From Ornithinibacillus sp. 4-3 (GTDB lineage: Bacteria > Bacillota > Bacilli > Bacillales > Amphibacillaceae): a stretch of 64,000 nt of DNA. Below the pieces are notes generated by a model that was not told where the DNA came from, searched no databases, and saw only the letters and a list, made by a program, of their open reading frames with translations. The DNA lies in NCBI RefSeq assembly GCF_040958695.1, contig NZ_CP162599.1, positions 778,001 to 842,000 of the forward strand, written 5' to 3'. A program made the translations under genes and the position numbers. Below are positions 25,168 to 35,335 of the stretch, piece after piece. Position 1 is the stretch's first letter. Every line of letters begins with the position of its first letter.

Positions 25168-26811
25168 CTATTCTTTTTTACTTGTATTCCATAAAACGAG
25201 TGATTGGTATAATGTTATACCTTCAACATTATCTCTAGCTGCATTTAGAGAGTAGGTATTACCTGTTTTCACTGCTGGCATATACTCTGACCATGCATAT
25301 TCTTGTAATTCAGCCCACAGCTCTTTTGCTTCTTCATCAGAAGCAGCGCTAAGAATCCTTTCATGAAGATCGACTAAATGTTCATCATCTGCAGATCCCC
25401 AACCCATGCCTGTGCCTAGAACTAGCACTTGTGCAGGGATATTTACTTCAGCCGCACTGTTGACATAAAAGCCCCATTCCGTTGGATCTTCACGTAGCTC
25501 AGATACAGTAGCCCAATCATAATCACCTAATTTTACATTAACACCAATTTGTTTCATTTGTTCCTGAATTACAACTGCAGCACTATAGTTAGTTGGAACA
25601 TCTGAACTTGTTAACATTGTGAATTCTTCGCCATCATAGCTAGATTCTTCTAAAAGCTCTCTTGCCTTATCTAAATCATTTTGATTGTAATGCTCTAATC
25701 CTGCTTCACTGTACCAATCGGTATGTTTAGACATATATCCATGATCAAGCTCATAGAAGTCCTCATTTACATATCCTGCAAGTAAAATTTCTTCTACATT
25801 CAATGCTGTCGCAACAGCTTGTCTCAATTTCTGATCAGAAAATAACTCATTCTTCTTATTGAAAATTAGAAATTGAGGACTACCTAATGCAATAAGAGAA
25901 TTAATATTTTCATTTGCTTCCATTTGATCATAGTTGTCATATGGAATACTATATGCGACATCATAATCACCCGAAGTGATACCAGCTACTCGTGTAGATG
26001 CATCTGTTACAAATTCAAAAAAGATATTATCTACTAACGCTTCTTTTTTACCTGATAAACCACTTGGCTCTATATCTACTGGTTGATAATCGTCAAATTT
26101 AGATATGTGAACATGCTGATCTGTTAACCATTCTTCAAACTTAAATGGTCCTGTACCTATAAATTCCGATACACCTGATGCATCTGCATTATCAATAACC
26201 TCTTTTGGCATTATCACAGGTGCCTGTAGAACTGCTGACATGGTGTCAAGTACACCAATTGTCGGCTTTTCTAATTGAAGTAAAACAGTTTGATCATCTT
26301 CCGCTGTCCATGTAGACCCTTCATAAACTAGTGATATAGATGAATTATATTCTAGCCAACGCTCCATTGAAGCAACAACGTCTTCTGATGTTAATGGGCT
26401 CCCATTATGAAAGGTTACTCCCTGTCTTAAATTAAATGTATACGTTAATCCATCATCACTTACATCAACAGATTCCGCTAACATTGGTACAGGCTGACCA
26501 CTTTCATTTGGCGCCATTAAGCCTTCAAAAATATGTCTTGTGATCATGTTGTTTGCTGCTGATGTAGATACATGGGGATCTAATGCTGGTGGACGCTGAT
26601 AGAAAGCAACACGCAAATCTCCACCTTCACTTGTTACTTCTGCATTATTCTCACTGTCATCATCGCTGTCTGCATCTGTGTCAGTGTTGTCTACATCGGT
26701 ATCCTCATTCTCTGAACTGGTGTCTTTATCAGAAGAACACCCTGCTACCATAATAACTGCAAAGAACAGTAAGACGGCAAGTAGATAAAACTTGTTTTTT
26801 GTTCTCTTCAT
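25168..26811 (-). CDS. Peptide-type ABC substrate-binding lipoprotein (SBP family 5)
   Basis: The 547-residue protein has a lipoprotein signal with lipobox VAGC (Cys25), a linker of about 35 residues made almost wholly of D, E, S, N and T, then a family 5 solute-binding domain (LDPHVSTSAANNM, LTYTFNLRQGVTFHNGSPLT, FIGTGPFKFEEW). Such proteins deliver peptides, opines, glutathione or nickel chelates to Opp/Dpp-like transporters. No permease or ATPase genes are adjacent. It resembles the binding protein at 33654 along its whole length (for example DGLSGKKEALVD-type blocks), so the two are paralogues flanking the scavenging operon. A small hairpin lies in its leader (about 26837-26858). Confidence 0.88.
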   Translation of the reverse strand: MKRTKNKFYLLAVLLFFAVIMVAGCSSDKDTSSENEDTDVDNTDTDADSDDDSENNAEVTSEGGDLRVAFYQRPPALDPHVSTSAANNMITRHIFEGLMAPNESGQPVPMLAESVDVSDDGLTYTFNLRQGVTFHNGSPLTSEDVVASMERWLEYNSSISLVYEGSTWTAEDDQTVLLQLEKPTIGVLDTMSAVLQAPVIMPKEVIDNADASGVSEFIGTGPFKFEEWLTDQHVHISKFDDYQPVDIEPSGLSGKKEALVDNIFFEFVTDASTRVAGITSGDYDVAYSIPYDNYDQMEANENINSLIALGSPQFLIFNKKNELFSDQKLRQAVATALNVEEILLAGYVNEDFYELDHGYMSKHTDWYSEAGLEHYNQNDLDKARELLEESSYDGEEFTMLTSSDVPTNYSAAVVIQEQMKQIGVNVKLGDYDWATVSELREDPTEWGFYVNSAAEVNIPAQVLVLGTGMGWGSADDEHLVDLHERILSAASDEEAKELWAELQEYAWSEYMPAVKTGNTYSLNAARDNVEGITLYQSLVLWNTSKKE

Positions 26812-27480
26812 TCTGTACTTCCCCCTATATATAATTTTAGGCTTGGTTTTAAGCCTTTAGCCTCTGAATCATATGTTGAAAATATTTTCTGAGATGAGAA
26901 TTTTACATTGAAGTAGTATGCCTTTTGTAAATAATAATTTGTTATTTTGCTTACTTAATATCTTCCGTAAAGATATAAAGAAACGGATTGGAATTTTAGT
27001 TAAAAAAGGAAGGCAATACTTTCTCAACATTTTGTAGAGATTGTGGATTTTTACTCGAGATTAATCAAAAAGCATAGGTGTATTTTCTTTGAGGTAAGAT
27101 TGATTACTTTATAAGTAAATCATAATAGATGAGTCTTTGTAATCATCATAGATTATACACTATTCGCTAATTAATTTCCAATTTTATAAAAATTCGGGAT
27201 ATATGGAGGAGGATAAAGATGTTAAGTATTTTATATAGGAGTATTACTACTCACTAGAAGCTCACTTGAGATCACTATGTATGAGAGATTAATAAAAGTC
27301 CTAAAATCCTTTAATTAAAAGAGCTTTAGGACCTTGATTCATGTTAAGAAAGTATAAGTGCACCCAAGAGAAATTTCACAGCTTTTCAATTTTATAATCT
27401 ACTCTACGGCAAGATTAAATAGAAGAAATTGATCTCTAGTAGAAACTTTTTTAACAGTATTTATATCTCTTTCCAATCCA
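26812..27480. other. Intergenic region with a 12-codon frame and terminator-like hairpin
   Basis: AT-rich region of 670 bp with no recognisable gene. At 27219 an ATG behind GGAGGAGG opens a 12-codon frame (MLSILYRSITTH). At 27298-27332 GTCCTAAA and TTTAGGAC can pair, a possible terminator for it. It may be a small peptide gene or debris. Confidence 0.35.
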
Positions 27481-28338
27481 TTAAGATTCTGTTAATTGAA
27501 ATCTTTCGTTTAACACTTTCATTTCCTCAAGTGGTTTGAGTAACTCTCCCTGTTTATTAATTGTTAATAAATAAATCAAAGTATCAATTAAAAACATTGT
27601 TGCTAAATGAGAATTTGAAAAAGATAATGAATCAGCGCTTGTGAGCAAAGTACATTTTGCATTCTTTCCAAATGGATTAGAATTGGAGTTTGTGATTGCA
27701 GCTTGGGTAATCTTCTTTTCAGCTAGAAAATTACTATACTGTATCATCCGTTTTGAATAAGTAGGGATTGCAATGAATATAACCAAATCTTTATTGGTGA
27801 ATCCACGGATAATGTCTAGTGCAGTAACACTTTCACCATCTAAAACCATAGATTTTGAGAAAACCTCATTAATATGAGCGTTTAATACATGAGCTGGTCC
27901 TAATGAGTTCTTACGTGCTAAAATGACAATTCTTTTAGCCGTTATAATATTTTCTAACATTTCATTGAAAGTAGCAATCGTATTTCGGTTATATACTTCA
28001 GTTAAGTTTTCAATTGATTTTTCATATACCTTGTAAATGTTATTGTGTACATTATTAGAAGTGGTTTTTAAGTCTTGATTTTTCTGAATAGAATCAGTAC
28101 TAACTAATCTGGATTTAAGAATTTCTTGTAATTCCTTTTGAAGCTCTGGAAATCCTGAATATCCTAAATCTTGTGAGAGTCTGACAACAACTGATTCGCT
28201 AACATCAACTTCTTTAGCGACTCTAGAAGCTGGCAAAAAGGCAGCATCTAGCCACTGATCCATTAAATAATATGCAACATTTTTTTTGGCATCACTGAGA
28301 TGTTCTAATGAGTTTTGTATTTTGTCGAAGAAAGACAT
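27481..28338 (-). CDS. MurR/RpiR-family regulator with SIS domain
   Basis: The 285-residue protein has an RpiR helix-turn-helix at residues 1-75 (LPASRVAKEVDVSESVVVRLSQDLGY) and a SIS sugar-isomerase-like domain from about 115 (AKRIVILARKNSLGPAH) that senses a phosphosugar or another small metabolite. I chose ATG at 28338 because AGGAGGG stands six bases upstream; the frame extends ten codons further without a site. It is divergent from the cyclodeaminase/oxoprolinase operon, which it probably controls. RpiR regulators can be repressors or activators. Confidence 0.87.
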   Translation of the reverse strand: MSFFDKIQNSLEHLSDAKKNVAYYLMDQWLDAAFLPASRVAKEVDVSESVVVRLSQDLGYSGFPELQKELQEILKSRLVSTDSIQKNQDLKTTSNNVHNNIYKVYEKSIENLTEVYNRNTIATFNEMLENIITAKRIVILARKNSLGPAHVLNAHINEVFSKSMVLDGESVTALDIIRGFTNKDLVIFIAIPTYSKRMIQYSNFLAEKKITQAAITNSNSNPFGKNAKCTLLTSADSLSFSNSHLATMFLIDTLIYLLTINKQGELLKPLEEMKVLNERFQLTES

Positions 28339-28635
28339 TGTGTTCCCTCCTGATAAATTTATTATCAATTATTTTAAAAATAAAATTGCCAAAGATAATT
28401 TGGTTTGAAGTAGAGAATAAAGTACTTTAGAAGCAATTTATATCATACTACCACGAATATCTATATTCCTCTTGAGTAAGTTAAAAATACTTTTTATATG
28501 CTAAAAAATTTTTCAAAAACAATTGAATGGTAACATACTATCTTATTTTTAATAGAATAAAAATCTTTTAATTATACATTATTTAAAACTGGGGATTGAA
28601 ATTTCTAATAATTCTATATTCAGCAAGATTAAATG

Positions 28636-28664
28636 TTGACAAACAATATTTATTGCTGCATAAT
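28636..28664 (+). promoter_or_regulatory. Promoter of the scavenging operon
   Basis: TTGACA at 28636-28641 and CATAAT at 28659-28664 with a 17-base spacer stand 40 bp before the TTG start of the cyclodeaminase-like gene. A GAAATTTC palindrome about 30 bp upstream could be part of an RpiR site. The 365-bp divergent region holds no gene. Confidence 0.7.
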
Positions 28665-28703
28665 GTGATTGTATCATAATTGGTCATAAAAGGAGAGATT
28701 TTT

Positions 28704-29759
28704 TTGAGTACAAAAATTTTATTTCTTAATCAAGATGATATTTTAAAATGCGGTGGAGGAGAAATGTCTTTAGCAGTTGATGCGATGGAAAAAGTCTTTT
28801 CGCTTCATCAAAAAAAAGAGTACATATTACCAAATAAATCTGTTTTGCGCTGGGGAGGTATGGAATCTGAGAGTACAAGAGGAAGAATTAATTCTATGCC
28901 TGCTTCTATTGGCGGGGATTTTAACTCAGTAGGTATTAAATGGATTTCAAGTGCTCCACAAAATCCAGAAAAATATGGAATGCCTCGGGCAACAGGGGTT
29001 ATTATTCTGAATGATTATGAGACATTGATGCCGATTGCAATCATGGATGGAATGTTATTAAGTGCGATGCGTACGGGTGCAAATTCTGGAGTAGTTGCAA
29101 AATATCTTGCTAAAGAGAATTCTGAGGTTTTAGGGTTAATAGGTGCAGGAGTTCAAAATAAAACCCAACTTCTAGCAATGAAACATGTCATGGGAAATCT
29201 AAAAAAGGTGAAAATTGCCGATTTAAATAAAGAACGAGCAGAAAGCTTTGCAGATGAAATGAGTAAAAAAGTTAATTTGCCAATTGAAGTAGTGGACAAA
29301 GCTGAAGAAGCGGTAAGAAATTCAGATGTAATTATTACTGCAACAGTAACAAAGAAACCAATTGTTCAAGCGGATTGGATTAGTGAGGGTGCTCTCTATA
29401 TTCATGTGGGAAGTCATGAATGTGAGTTTGATGTAATTGAGAAAGCAGATAAAGTAGTGGTGGATGATTGGGAAGAACTGAAACATCGTGGTGTTGAAAC
29501 AATCTCAATAATGTATGCTGAAGGAAAATTCCAAGAAAATGAAATCCATGCTCATCTAGGAGAAGTAGTTAATGCAGTTAAACCGGCGAGAACTAATGAT
29601 AAAGAGTTTATTTATTTTAGCAGTGTAGGACTAGGTATTCAAGATGTTGCTTTAGCTTCTGTAATATATGAAAGAGCACGAGAAAAAAATATCGGAAAAG
29701 AATTAGATTTATGGGGAGAATCAACCTATTTACATCAGGCTAAAAAAGTAATGAAATAA
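28704..29759 (+). CDS. Ornithine cyclodeaminase/mu-crystallin family enzyme
   Basis: The 351-residue protein has RINSMPASIGGD and GIKWISSAPQNP near the N-terminus, MRTGANSGVVAKYLA, and a Rossmann fold with LGLIGAGVQNKTQ (about 143-155). This is the order of the OCD/mu-crystallin family, which covers ornithine cyclodeaminase, ketimine reductases and NAD-dependent amino-acid dehydrogenases. The start is TTG at 28704 behind AAAGGAGAG. It heads an operon with the oxoprolinase subunits. A cyclic imine or amino-acid product of that pathway is a reasonable substrate, but sequence does not decide it. Confidence 0.85.
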   Translation: MSTKILFLNQDDILKCGGGEMSLAVDAMEKVFSLHQKKEYILPNKSVLRWGGMESESTRGRINSMPASIGGDFNSVGIKWISSAPQNPEKYGMPRATGVIILNDYETLMPIAIMDGMLLSAMRTGANSGVVAKYLAKENSEVLGLIGAGVQNKTQLLAMKHVMGNLKKVKIADLNKERAESFADEMSKKVNLPIEVVDKAEEAVRNSDVIITATVTKKPIVQADWISEGALYIHVGSHECEFDVIEKADKVVVDDWEELKHRGVETISIMYAEGKFQENEIHAHLGEVVNAVKPARTNDKEFIYFSSVGLGIQDVALASVIYERAREKNIGKELDLWGESTYLHQAKKVMK

Positions 29760-29861
29760 GTAGATAATTTATTATTCTACTAAAAATTTTATGCGATAAA
29801 TAGACTGAAAAATCGAACTTGAAATAATTTTTGTGAAAACATACTACAAGGAGGAGAAATT

Positions 29862-31916
29862 TTGGGATACAGAATAGGAGTGGATGTAGGAGGAACGTTT
29901 ACAGATATTTGTTTATTTGATGAAGAATCTTTAAAAACGATAATTCATAAACTTCCATCTACCAATAAAGATCCTTCAGCAGCAATTATTAAAGGAATTA
30001 GTGAAATAATTCAAACTAATAATTTGCCAATGCAGAAAATAACTTCCTTAGTTCATGGAACAACAGTAGGGACAAATGCGGCAATACAAAGAAGAGGAGC
30101 GAAAACAGCACTTTTAACAACAGAAGGTTTTCGGGATTTATTAGAAATTGGCAGACAGGTGAGACCATCTTTATATAACTTGCAAGCAGATAAGCCTGAA
30201 CAACTTGTTAAACGAAAGTGGAGAAAGGAAATTAAGGAAAGAATTTTATATGACGGTGGAATTTACCAAGATATAGACCTTCAAGAAGCAGAGAGCATTA
30301 TTGATGAATTAATAAATGAAGGTGTTGAAGCTATATCTGTATGTTTTTTACATTCTTATGTAAATGCAAAACATGAAAAAGAAATTAAAGCTTTATTAAA
30401 AGAGAAATATCCTAATGTGTATATTTCTCTTTCATCTGAAGTATTACCAGAATATCGAGAGTATGAGAGATTAAGTACCACGATTCTTAACAGCTATATT
30501 GGGCCAGTGATTAGCGATTATATGAACAATCTTGAAAAAGAATTGAAGGGTATTGGTGTTCAAGTAAGACCATATATTAGCCATTCTAGTGGAGGATTAA
30601 TGTCTGTTTCAACAACAAAATCTAATCCAGTTAAGACTGCTTTATCTGGACCAAGTGCTGGAGTTTCTGGAGTAGTACATGTTGCTAAACTAGCGGGGTT
30701 TAATAATCTAATAACTTTAGATATGGGTGGAACAAGTGCGGATGTATCCTTAATACAGGATTTGAAAGTAAAAGTTGCTACTGGAAAAAAAGTGGCAGGA
30801 TTCCCGTTAAATATACCCATGACTGATATCCACGCAGTAGGAGCTGGAGGAGGAAGTATTGCATGGATAGATAGTGGAGGAATGCTTAAGGTGGGTCCAC
30901 AAAGTGCTGGTGCAGACCCAGGACCAGTTAGTTACGGGGGAAGTGGAACTGAACCTACAGTAACAGATGCGAATGTGCTTTTAAAAAGACTTAATCCAGA
31001 ATGGCTTCTAGGTGGGAAAATGAAGGTCAATTATGGTGGGGCAGAGATTGCTGTAAATGAAAAACTTGCTAAGCATCTTCATCTGGAAACGACAGATGTT
31101 GCTTATGGAATAATTAAGGTGACTAATTCAAATCTAGTCAGGGCAATTAGAGTTGTTTCTGTTGAGCAAGGACATGATCCTAGAGACTTTACACTTGTAG
31201 CATACGGAGGGGCAGGTCCCTTACATGCTGCGGAGGTTGCAAAGGAACTTGGTATGAAATATGTTTTAATACCAGAAAGTCCAGGAATTCTTTGTGCGAT
31301 GGGTCTTTTAGCTACAGATTTAAAAATGGACTATGTGCAAACAAAAATAATTACAGCGAATTCTACTAATCTACACATCATAAAATCTGAAATTGCAGAA
31401 TTAGAGAAGAAAGCTATGAATTGGTTCGTAGAAGAAAATATATCCAGTGAAAAACAAGGAATAGAGCGAAGTTTTAGCATGCGTTATAAAGGTCAAAATT
31501 ATGAATTAACAGTAGATGCTGATTTTAATATAAATGAAGAACAAGATCTTAATAAATTAATAGAAAAATTTCATGATACACATAAAAAGATCTATGGTTA
31601 TGCAAATAATGATGAAGACGTTCAGATTGTGAACTTTAGAATTACTGCTTCAGGACAAATAGATAAAGTTGTATTAAAAAAATACGATGAACACATTGAT
31701 TCTAATCAGGCAATTATTGATTCAAGAGAGGTTTACTTTGATGAAGAAAAAGACTTTGTAAAGACAAATATTTACAAGCGAGAATTAATGGGTGTAAATG
31801 ATAGTATTTCAGGACCGGCAATCATAGAACAAGTAGATACTACTATTGTTGTACCGTCAAATGTTACGGCAAAAATGGATTCGTACAGAAATATTATTTT
31901 GGAATTAGGAGGTTAA
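29862..31916 (+). CDS. hyuA: Hydantoinase/5-oxoprolinase subunit A (HyuA)
   Basis: The 684-residue protein has the ATP-binding fold of the family: GVDVGGTFTDICLFD at the N-terminus, VHGTTVGTNAAIQRRGA, and a second phosphate loop LDMGGTSADVSLI near residue 290, with a terminal domain ending GPAIIEQVDTTIVVP. It forms with HyuB an ATP-dependent enzyme that opens 5-oxoproline, hydantoins or related lactams in the cytosol. TTG start with GGAGGAG. The stop is four bases before the next start, which means strict coexpression. The exact ring substrate is not given by the sequence; the adjacent gamma-glutamyltransferase favours oxoproline. Confidence 0.9.
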   Translation: MGYRIGVDVGGTFTDICLFDEESLKTIIHKLPSTNKDPSAAIIKGISEIIQTNNLPMQKITSLVHGTTVGTNAAIQRRGAKTALLTTEGFRDLLEIGRQVRPSLYNLQADKPEQLVKRKWRKEIKERILYDGGIYQDIDLQEAESIIDELINEGVEAISVCFLHSYVNAKHEKEIKALLKEKYPNVYISLSSEVLPEYREYERLSTTILNSYIGPVISDYMNNLEKELKGIGVQVRPYISHSSGGLMSVSTTKSNPVKTALSGPSAGVSGVVHVAKLAGFNNLITLDMGGTSADVSLIQDLKVKVATGKKVAGFPLNIPMTDIHAVGAGGGSIAWIDSGGMLKVGPQSAGADPGPVSYGGSGTEPTVTDANVLLKRLNPEWLLGGKMKVNYGGAEIAVNEKLAKHLHLETTDVAYGIIKVTNSNLVRAIRVVSVEQGHDPRDFTLVAYGGAGPLHAAEVAKELGMKYVLIPESPGILCAMGLLATDLKMDYVQTKIITANSTNLHIIKSEIAELEKKAMNWFVEENISSEKQGIERSFSMRYKGQNYELTVDADFNINEEQDLNKLIEKFHDTHKKIYGYANNDEDVQIVNFRITASGQIDKVVLKKYDEHIDSNQAIIDSREVYFDEEKDFVKTNIYKRELMGVNDSISGPAIIEQVDTTIVVPSNVTAKMDSYRNIILELGG

Positions 31917-31920
31917 AAAT

Positions 31921-33576
31921 TTGAAGAATAGAAAAGTGGATCCAATCATGGTTGAAGTTTTAAGTAATGCTCTACTTTCGATAGCGGAAGAAATGGGAGT
32001 AACATTAGTAAAAACCTCTTATTCAACAAATATTAAAGAAAGAAAAGATTCTTCAACAGCCATATTTAATGAAAAGGGAGAAACGATTGCACAAGCAGCA
32101 GCCATTCCAATCCATCTTGGTTCAATGCTAGGAATTTGTAAAGAAATATTAACCAAATTTGATGTGGATGAGATTCATGAAGGCGATATGTTTGTAGCTA
32201 ATGATCCTTATAATGGGGGAGGAACACATCTCCCTGATATTACTATTGCTCAGCCAGTTTTTAGTAATGGAAAAATTATCGCATTTGTTGCTAATATCGC
32301 TCACCATTCTGATGTAGGTGGAATGGTACCAGGAAGTTCATCAGGGAATTGTACTAGTATTTTTCAAGAAGGAATAAGAATACCTCCAATAAAGTTGATA
32401 GAAAAGGGAGAAATATCTCAGTCTATTATAGATTTAATTTTGCTTAACTGTAGGACTCCAGAAGAAAGATTAGGGGATCTAAAAGCACAAATTGCTTCTA
32501 ATAAGCTAGGGGCAAAGAGGTTATTTGAGTTAATTGATAAATATGGAGAACAAACCTATAAAAATAGTTTAAATGAGTTGTTATTATACACAGAGAGAAA
32601 AGTTAAAGCAGGTATAAAAGATATTCCGAATGGTGTTTATACATTTACAGATTATCTTGATGATGATGGGATTAATCTGAATATTAAAATTCCAATTAAA
32701 GTAAAGATTGAGGTATTTGATGAGTCGATTCATCTTGATTTTACAGGCTCTAGTCCTCAGGTAACTGGTGGAATAAACGTTGTGAAAACTGCTTTATTAG
32801 CGACAATTTATTATGCTTTAAAAGTTGTCATTGATCCAACAGTCCCATCTAATGCTGGATATTACAAGGCAATTAAAGTGACTGCACCTCGAAAGTCAAT
32901 TGTCAATGCTGAATCACCAGCAGCTGTTGGGGGAAGGACAGATTCATGTCAAAGGATAGTCGATGTGATTTTTGGAGCTCTTTCTGAAGCAGTACCTGAG
33001 AGAATTGTTGCTGGTTGTAATAGTGCTGTTACAACTGTATTGTTTTCAGGATATGACAATTATAGAGATAAGACGTTTGTTTATCCAGAATCATTAGGTG
33101 GAGGGCTAGGTGCAAGATATAACAAGGATGGACTGGATGGGGTTCATGTGCATGTAACTAACTCCTCAAACTTACCTATCGAATGTTTGGAGATGGAATA
33201 CCCATTAATGATTGAAAGGTTTGAATTGAGAAAAGACTCTGGAGGTGCTGGTAAATATAGAGGAGGACTAGGCATACGACGAGATTATAAAGTGCTATTT
33301 GATATGGAGTTTGCGACTCATGGTGACCGACAAGTGATTCCACCGTGGGGGTTATTTGATGGATTAGACGGCGTTGGTGGAGAGTTTGTCATCAATCCAG
33401 GAACAAAAACTGAAAGAAAATTAAATACTGGTAAAGTTTCCGGAATTGCACTGAAAAAAGGAGACATTTTGAGTGTGCGTACACCTGGTTCTGGTGGTTA
33501 TGGTAATCCGAATGAAAGAGATCAAAGTAAAATAATTGAGGATCTTTCTGAAGGGAAGATAAGTAAATTCAACTAA
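31921..33576 (+). CDS. hyuB: Hydantoinase/5-oxoprolinase subunit B (HyuB)
   Basis: The 551-residue protein has the classical B-subunit motifs: VLSNALLSIAEEMG, RKDSSTAIFNEKGE, FVANDPYNGGGTHLPDI, FVANIAHHSDVGG and the C-terminal GDRQVIPPWGLFDG. It is complete in length. The TTG start lies behind AGGAGG, which is itself inside the end of hyuA. With HyuA it makes the ring-opening enzyme. HyuB homologues contribute the hydrolytic half, with a metal or water site around the conserved histidines and aspartates. Confidence 0.9.
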   Translation: MKNRKVDPIMVEVLSNALLSIAEEMGVTLVKTSYSTNIKERKDSSTAIFNEKGETIAQAAAIPIHLGSMLGICKEILTKFDVDEIHEGDMFVANDPYNGGGTHLPDITIAQPVFSNGKIIAFVANIAHHSDVGGMVPGSSSGNCTSIFQEGIRIPPIKLIEKGEISQSIIDLILLNCRTPEERLGDLKAQIASNKLGAKRLFELIDKYGEQTYKNSLNELLLYTERKVKAGIKDIPNGVYTFTDYLDDDGINLNIKIPIKVKIEVFDESIHLDFTGSSPQVTGGINVVKTALLATIYYALKVVIDPTVPSNAGYYKAIKVTAPRKSIVNAESPAAVGGRTDSCQRIVDVIFGALSEAVPERIVAGCNSAVTTVLFSGYDNYRDKTFVYPESLGGGLGARYNKDGLDGVHVHVTNSSNLPIECLEMEYPLMIERFELRKDSGGAGKYRGGLGIRRDYKVLFDMEFATHGDRQVIPPWGLFDGLDGVGGEFVINPGTKTERKLNTGKVSGIALKKGDILSVRTPGSGGYGNPNERDQSKIIEDLSEGKISKFN

Positions 33577-33653
33577 ATTGATTGTAGTAGATTTTAACTT
33601 ATTTACGCTAGCTTGTTTTTGCCAAATATAAAGTGAAGGAAGGCGTTTTGGAT

Positions 33654-35240
33654 ATGATTAGTAAAAAATATATATCTAAAATTATTGCATTGTCACTAAT
33701 AATGTTTGCTAGTGTATTAGTGGGGTGTAGTGATGATTCTACAAAATCAAATACCACTTCCGATTCTGATAACAGTGGTGGTCAATTAAAAGTGGCATTG
33801 GAATCTCAACCTAATACACTTGATCCACTAATGAGTTCGGCAGTAGTAAGGGCAAGGGTTGCTCAAAATATTTTCGAATCGCTAGTGACATTAAATTCAG
33901 ACTTTGAACCTACACCAATGTTGGCTGAATCGATAGAACAAAGTGAAGACGGATTAACATATACATTCCATTTAAGAAAAGGAGTTAACTTCCATAATGG
34001 AAAAGAAATGACTGCTGAGGATGTTTTAGCTTCTATGAATAGATGGGCGGAAAAATCAACACAAGCACTTGCATACTTTGAAGGAATAACATTTGAAATG
34101 GAAGATGACTATACGGTGATTATGAAATTAAAGGAGAAGTATAAGGATATCCTAGTTTTTCTTGCTGAGCGAGATGATTCTTCCATAATGCCTAAAGAAG
34201 TTATTGAATCAGAAGAAACAACTGGTGTTACAGAGTATATTGGTACAGGCCCTTTTAAATTCGACGACTGGAAGCAAGATCAATATATTAAATTATCAAA
34301 ATTTGAAGATTACACACAGTCAGACTTACCGACAGATGGATTGTCTGGAAAGAAGGAAGCACTTGTAGATGATCTCTATTTTTATTTTGTTACAGATACT
34401 TCTACACGATTAATGGGACTTAAAACAGGTGAATATGATATTGTTAACTTCTTACCAGAAGATAATTATGAGGAGCTAAAATCAGATCCCAATATAAATA
34501 CACTAATATCCTACAAGGGAGCTATTGAAATATCATTTAATAAAAAAGAAGGATTATTTTCTGATTTTAAAATGCGTGAAGCAGTAAATACAGCTGTAGA
34601 TGCAGAAATGATTATGAAAAGTACTTATCCTGATGAAGATCTTTATAAATTAAATCCAGGATATATAAATGACCAAATAGTTAATTGGTATGTGGATGCG
34701 GGAAAAGAAAAATATAACCAGGGAGATCCAGAAAAAGCTAGAGAGTTATTAGAAGAAGCTGGTTATGATGGAGAGGAAATCACAGTCTTATCTACCCGAG
34801 ATTATGACTATAATTATAATACTGCAGTTATCTTACAACAGCAATTAGAAGAAGCCGGAATGAATGTTAAAATTGAAATTTATGATTGGTCATCATTATT
34901 AGACCTTCAACATGATCCAGGAGTCTGGGATATTAGTATTTTAGGTCCAGATTATAAAACCTCGCCACCACAAATGCTAGCATTAGATCCTAAATGGCCT
35001 GGTTGGACGGATGATCCAAAAATCACAGATTTAAAAGATAAAATTAGAACAGCTGAAACTCAAGAACAAGCTAAAGCACATTGGGAAACTTTACAAGAAT
35101 TCTTATGGACAGAATACTTACCAATATCAAGAGTAGGTGACTATGCAGTAATAGTTGGAACAACAGATAAAGTAGAAGGTTTCAAAGTTTTTGATAGCCC
35201 TGGAGGCTATATATTTTGGAATACAAAAGTATCAGAATAA
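33654..35240 (+). CDS. Peptide-type ABC substrate-binding lipoprotein (SBP family 5), operon copy
   Basis: The protein (528 residues from ATG 33654) has a lipoprotein signal with lipobox VGC (LVGCSDD), a short serine/threonine linker and a family 5 binding domain (NTLDPLMSSAVVRARVAQN, YIGTGPFKFDDWKQDQ). I chose ATG at 33654 because GGAAGG lies ten bases upstream; TTG 33648 and GTG 33633 are alternatives. It follows hyuB in the same direction and is similar throughout to the binding protein at 25168. No transporter core is encoded, so it must feed a permease elsewhere. The likely cargo is a small gamma-glutamyl or cyclic peptide. Confidence 0.87.
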   Translation: MISKKYISKIIALSLIMFASVLVGCSDDSTKSNTTSDSDNSGGQLKVALESQPNTLDPLMSSAVVRARVAQNIFESLVTLNSDFEPTPMLAESIEQSEDGLTYTFHLRKGVNFHNGKEMTAEDVLASMNRWAEKSTQALAYFEGITFEMEDDYTVIMKLKEKYKDILVFLAERDDSSIMPKEVIESEETTGVTEYIGTGPFKFDDWKQDQYIKLSKFEDYTQSDLPTDGLSGKKEALVDDLYFYFVTDTSTRLMGLKTGEYDIVNFLPEDNYEELKSDPNINTLISYKGAIEISFNKKEGLFSDFKMREAVNTAVDAEMIMKSTYPDEDLYKLNPGYINDQIVNWYVDAGKEKYNQGDPEKARELLEEAGYDGEEITVLSTRDYDYNYNTAVILQQQLEEAGMNVKIEIYDWSSLLDLQHDPGVWDISILGPDYKTSPPQMLALDPKWPGWTDDPKITDLKDKIRTAETQEQAKAHWETLQEFLWTEYLPISRVGDYAVIVGTTDKVEGFKVFDSPGGYIFWNTKVSE

Positions 35241-35335
35241 AAGATATGCTTATAGAAAGTTTTAACAAATAATAGTGCATTGTTTTACAAAGAATAATTT
35301 TTCACTATCATTTAATTATACTGGAGTGAATAACT

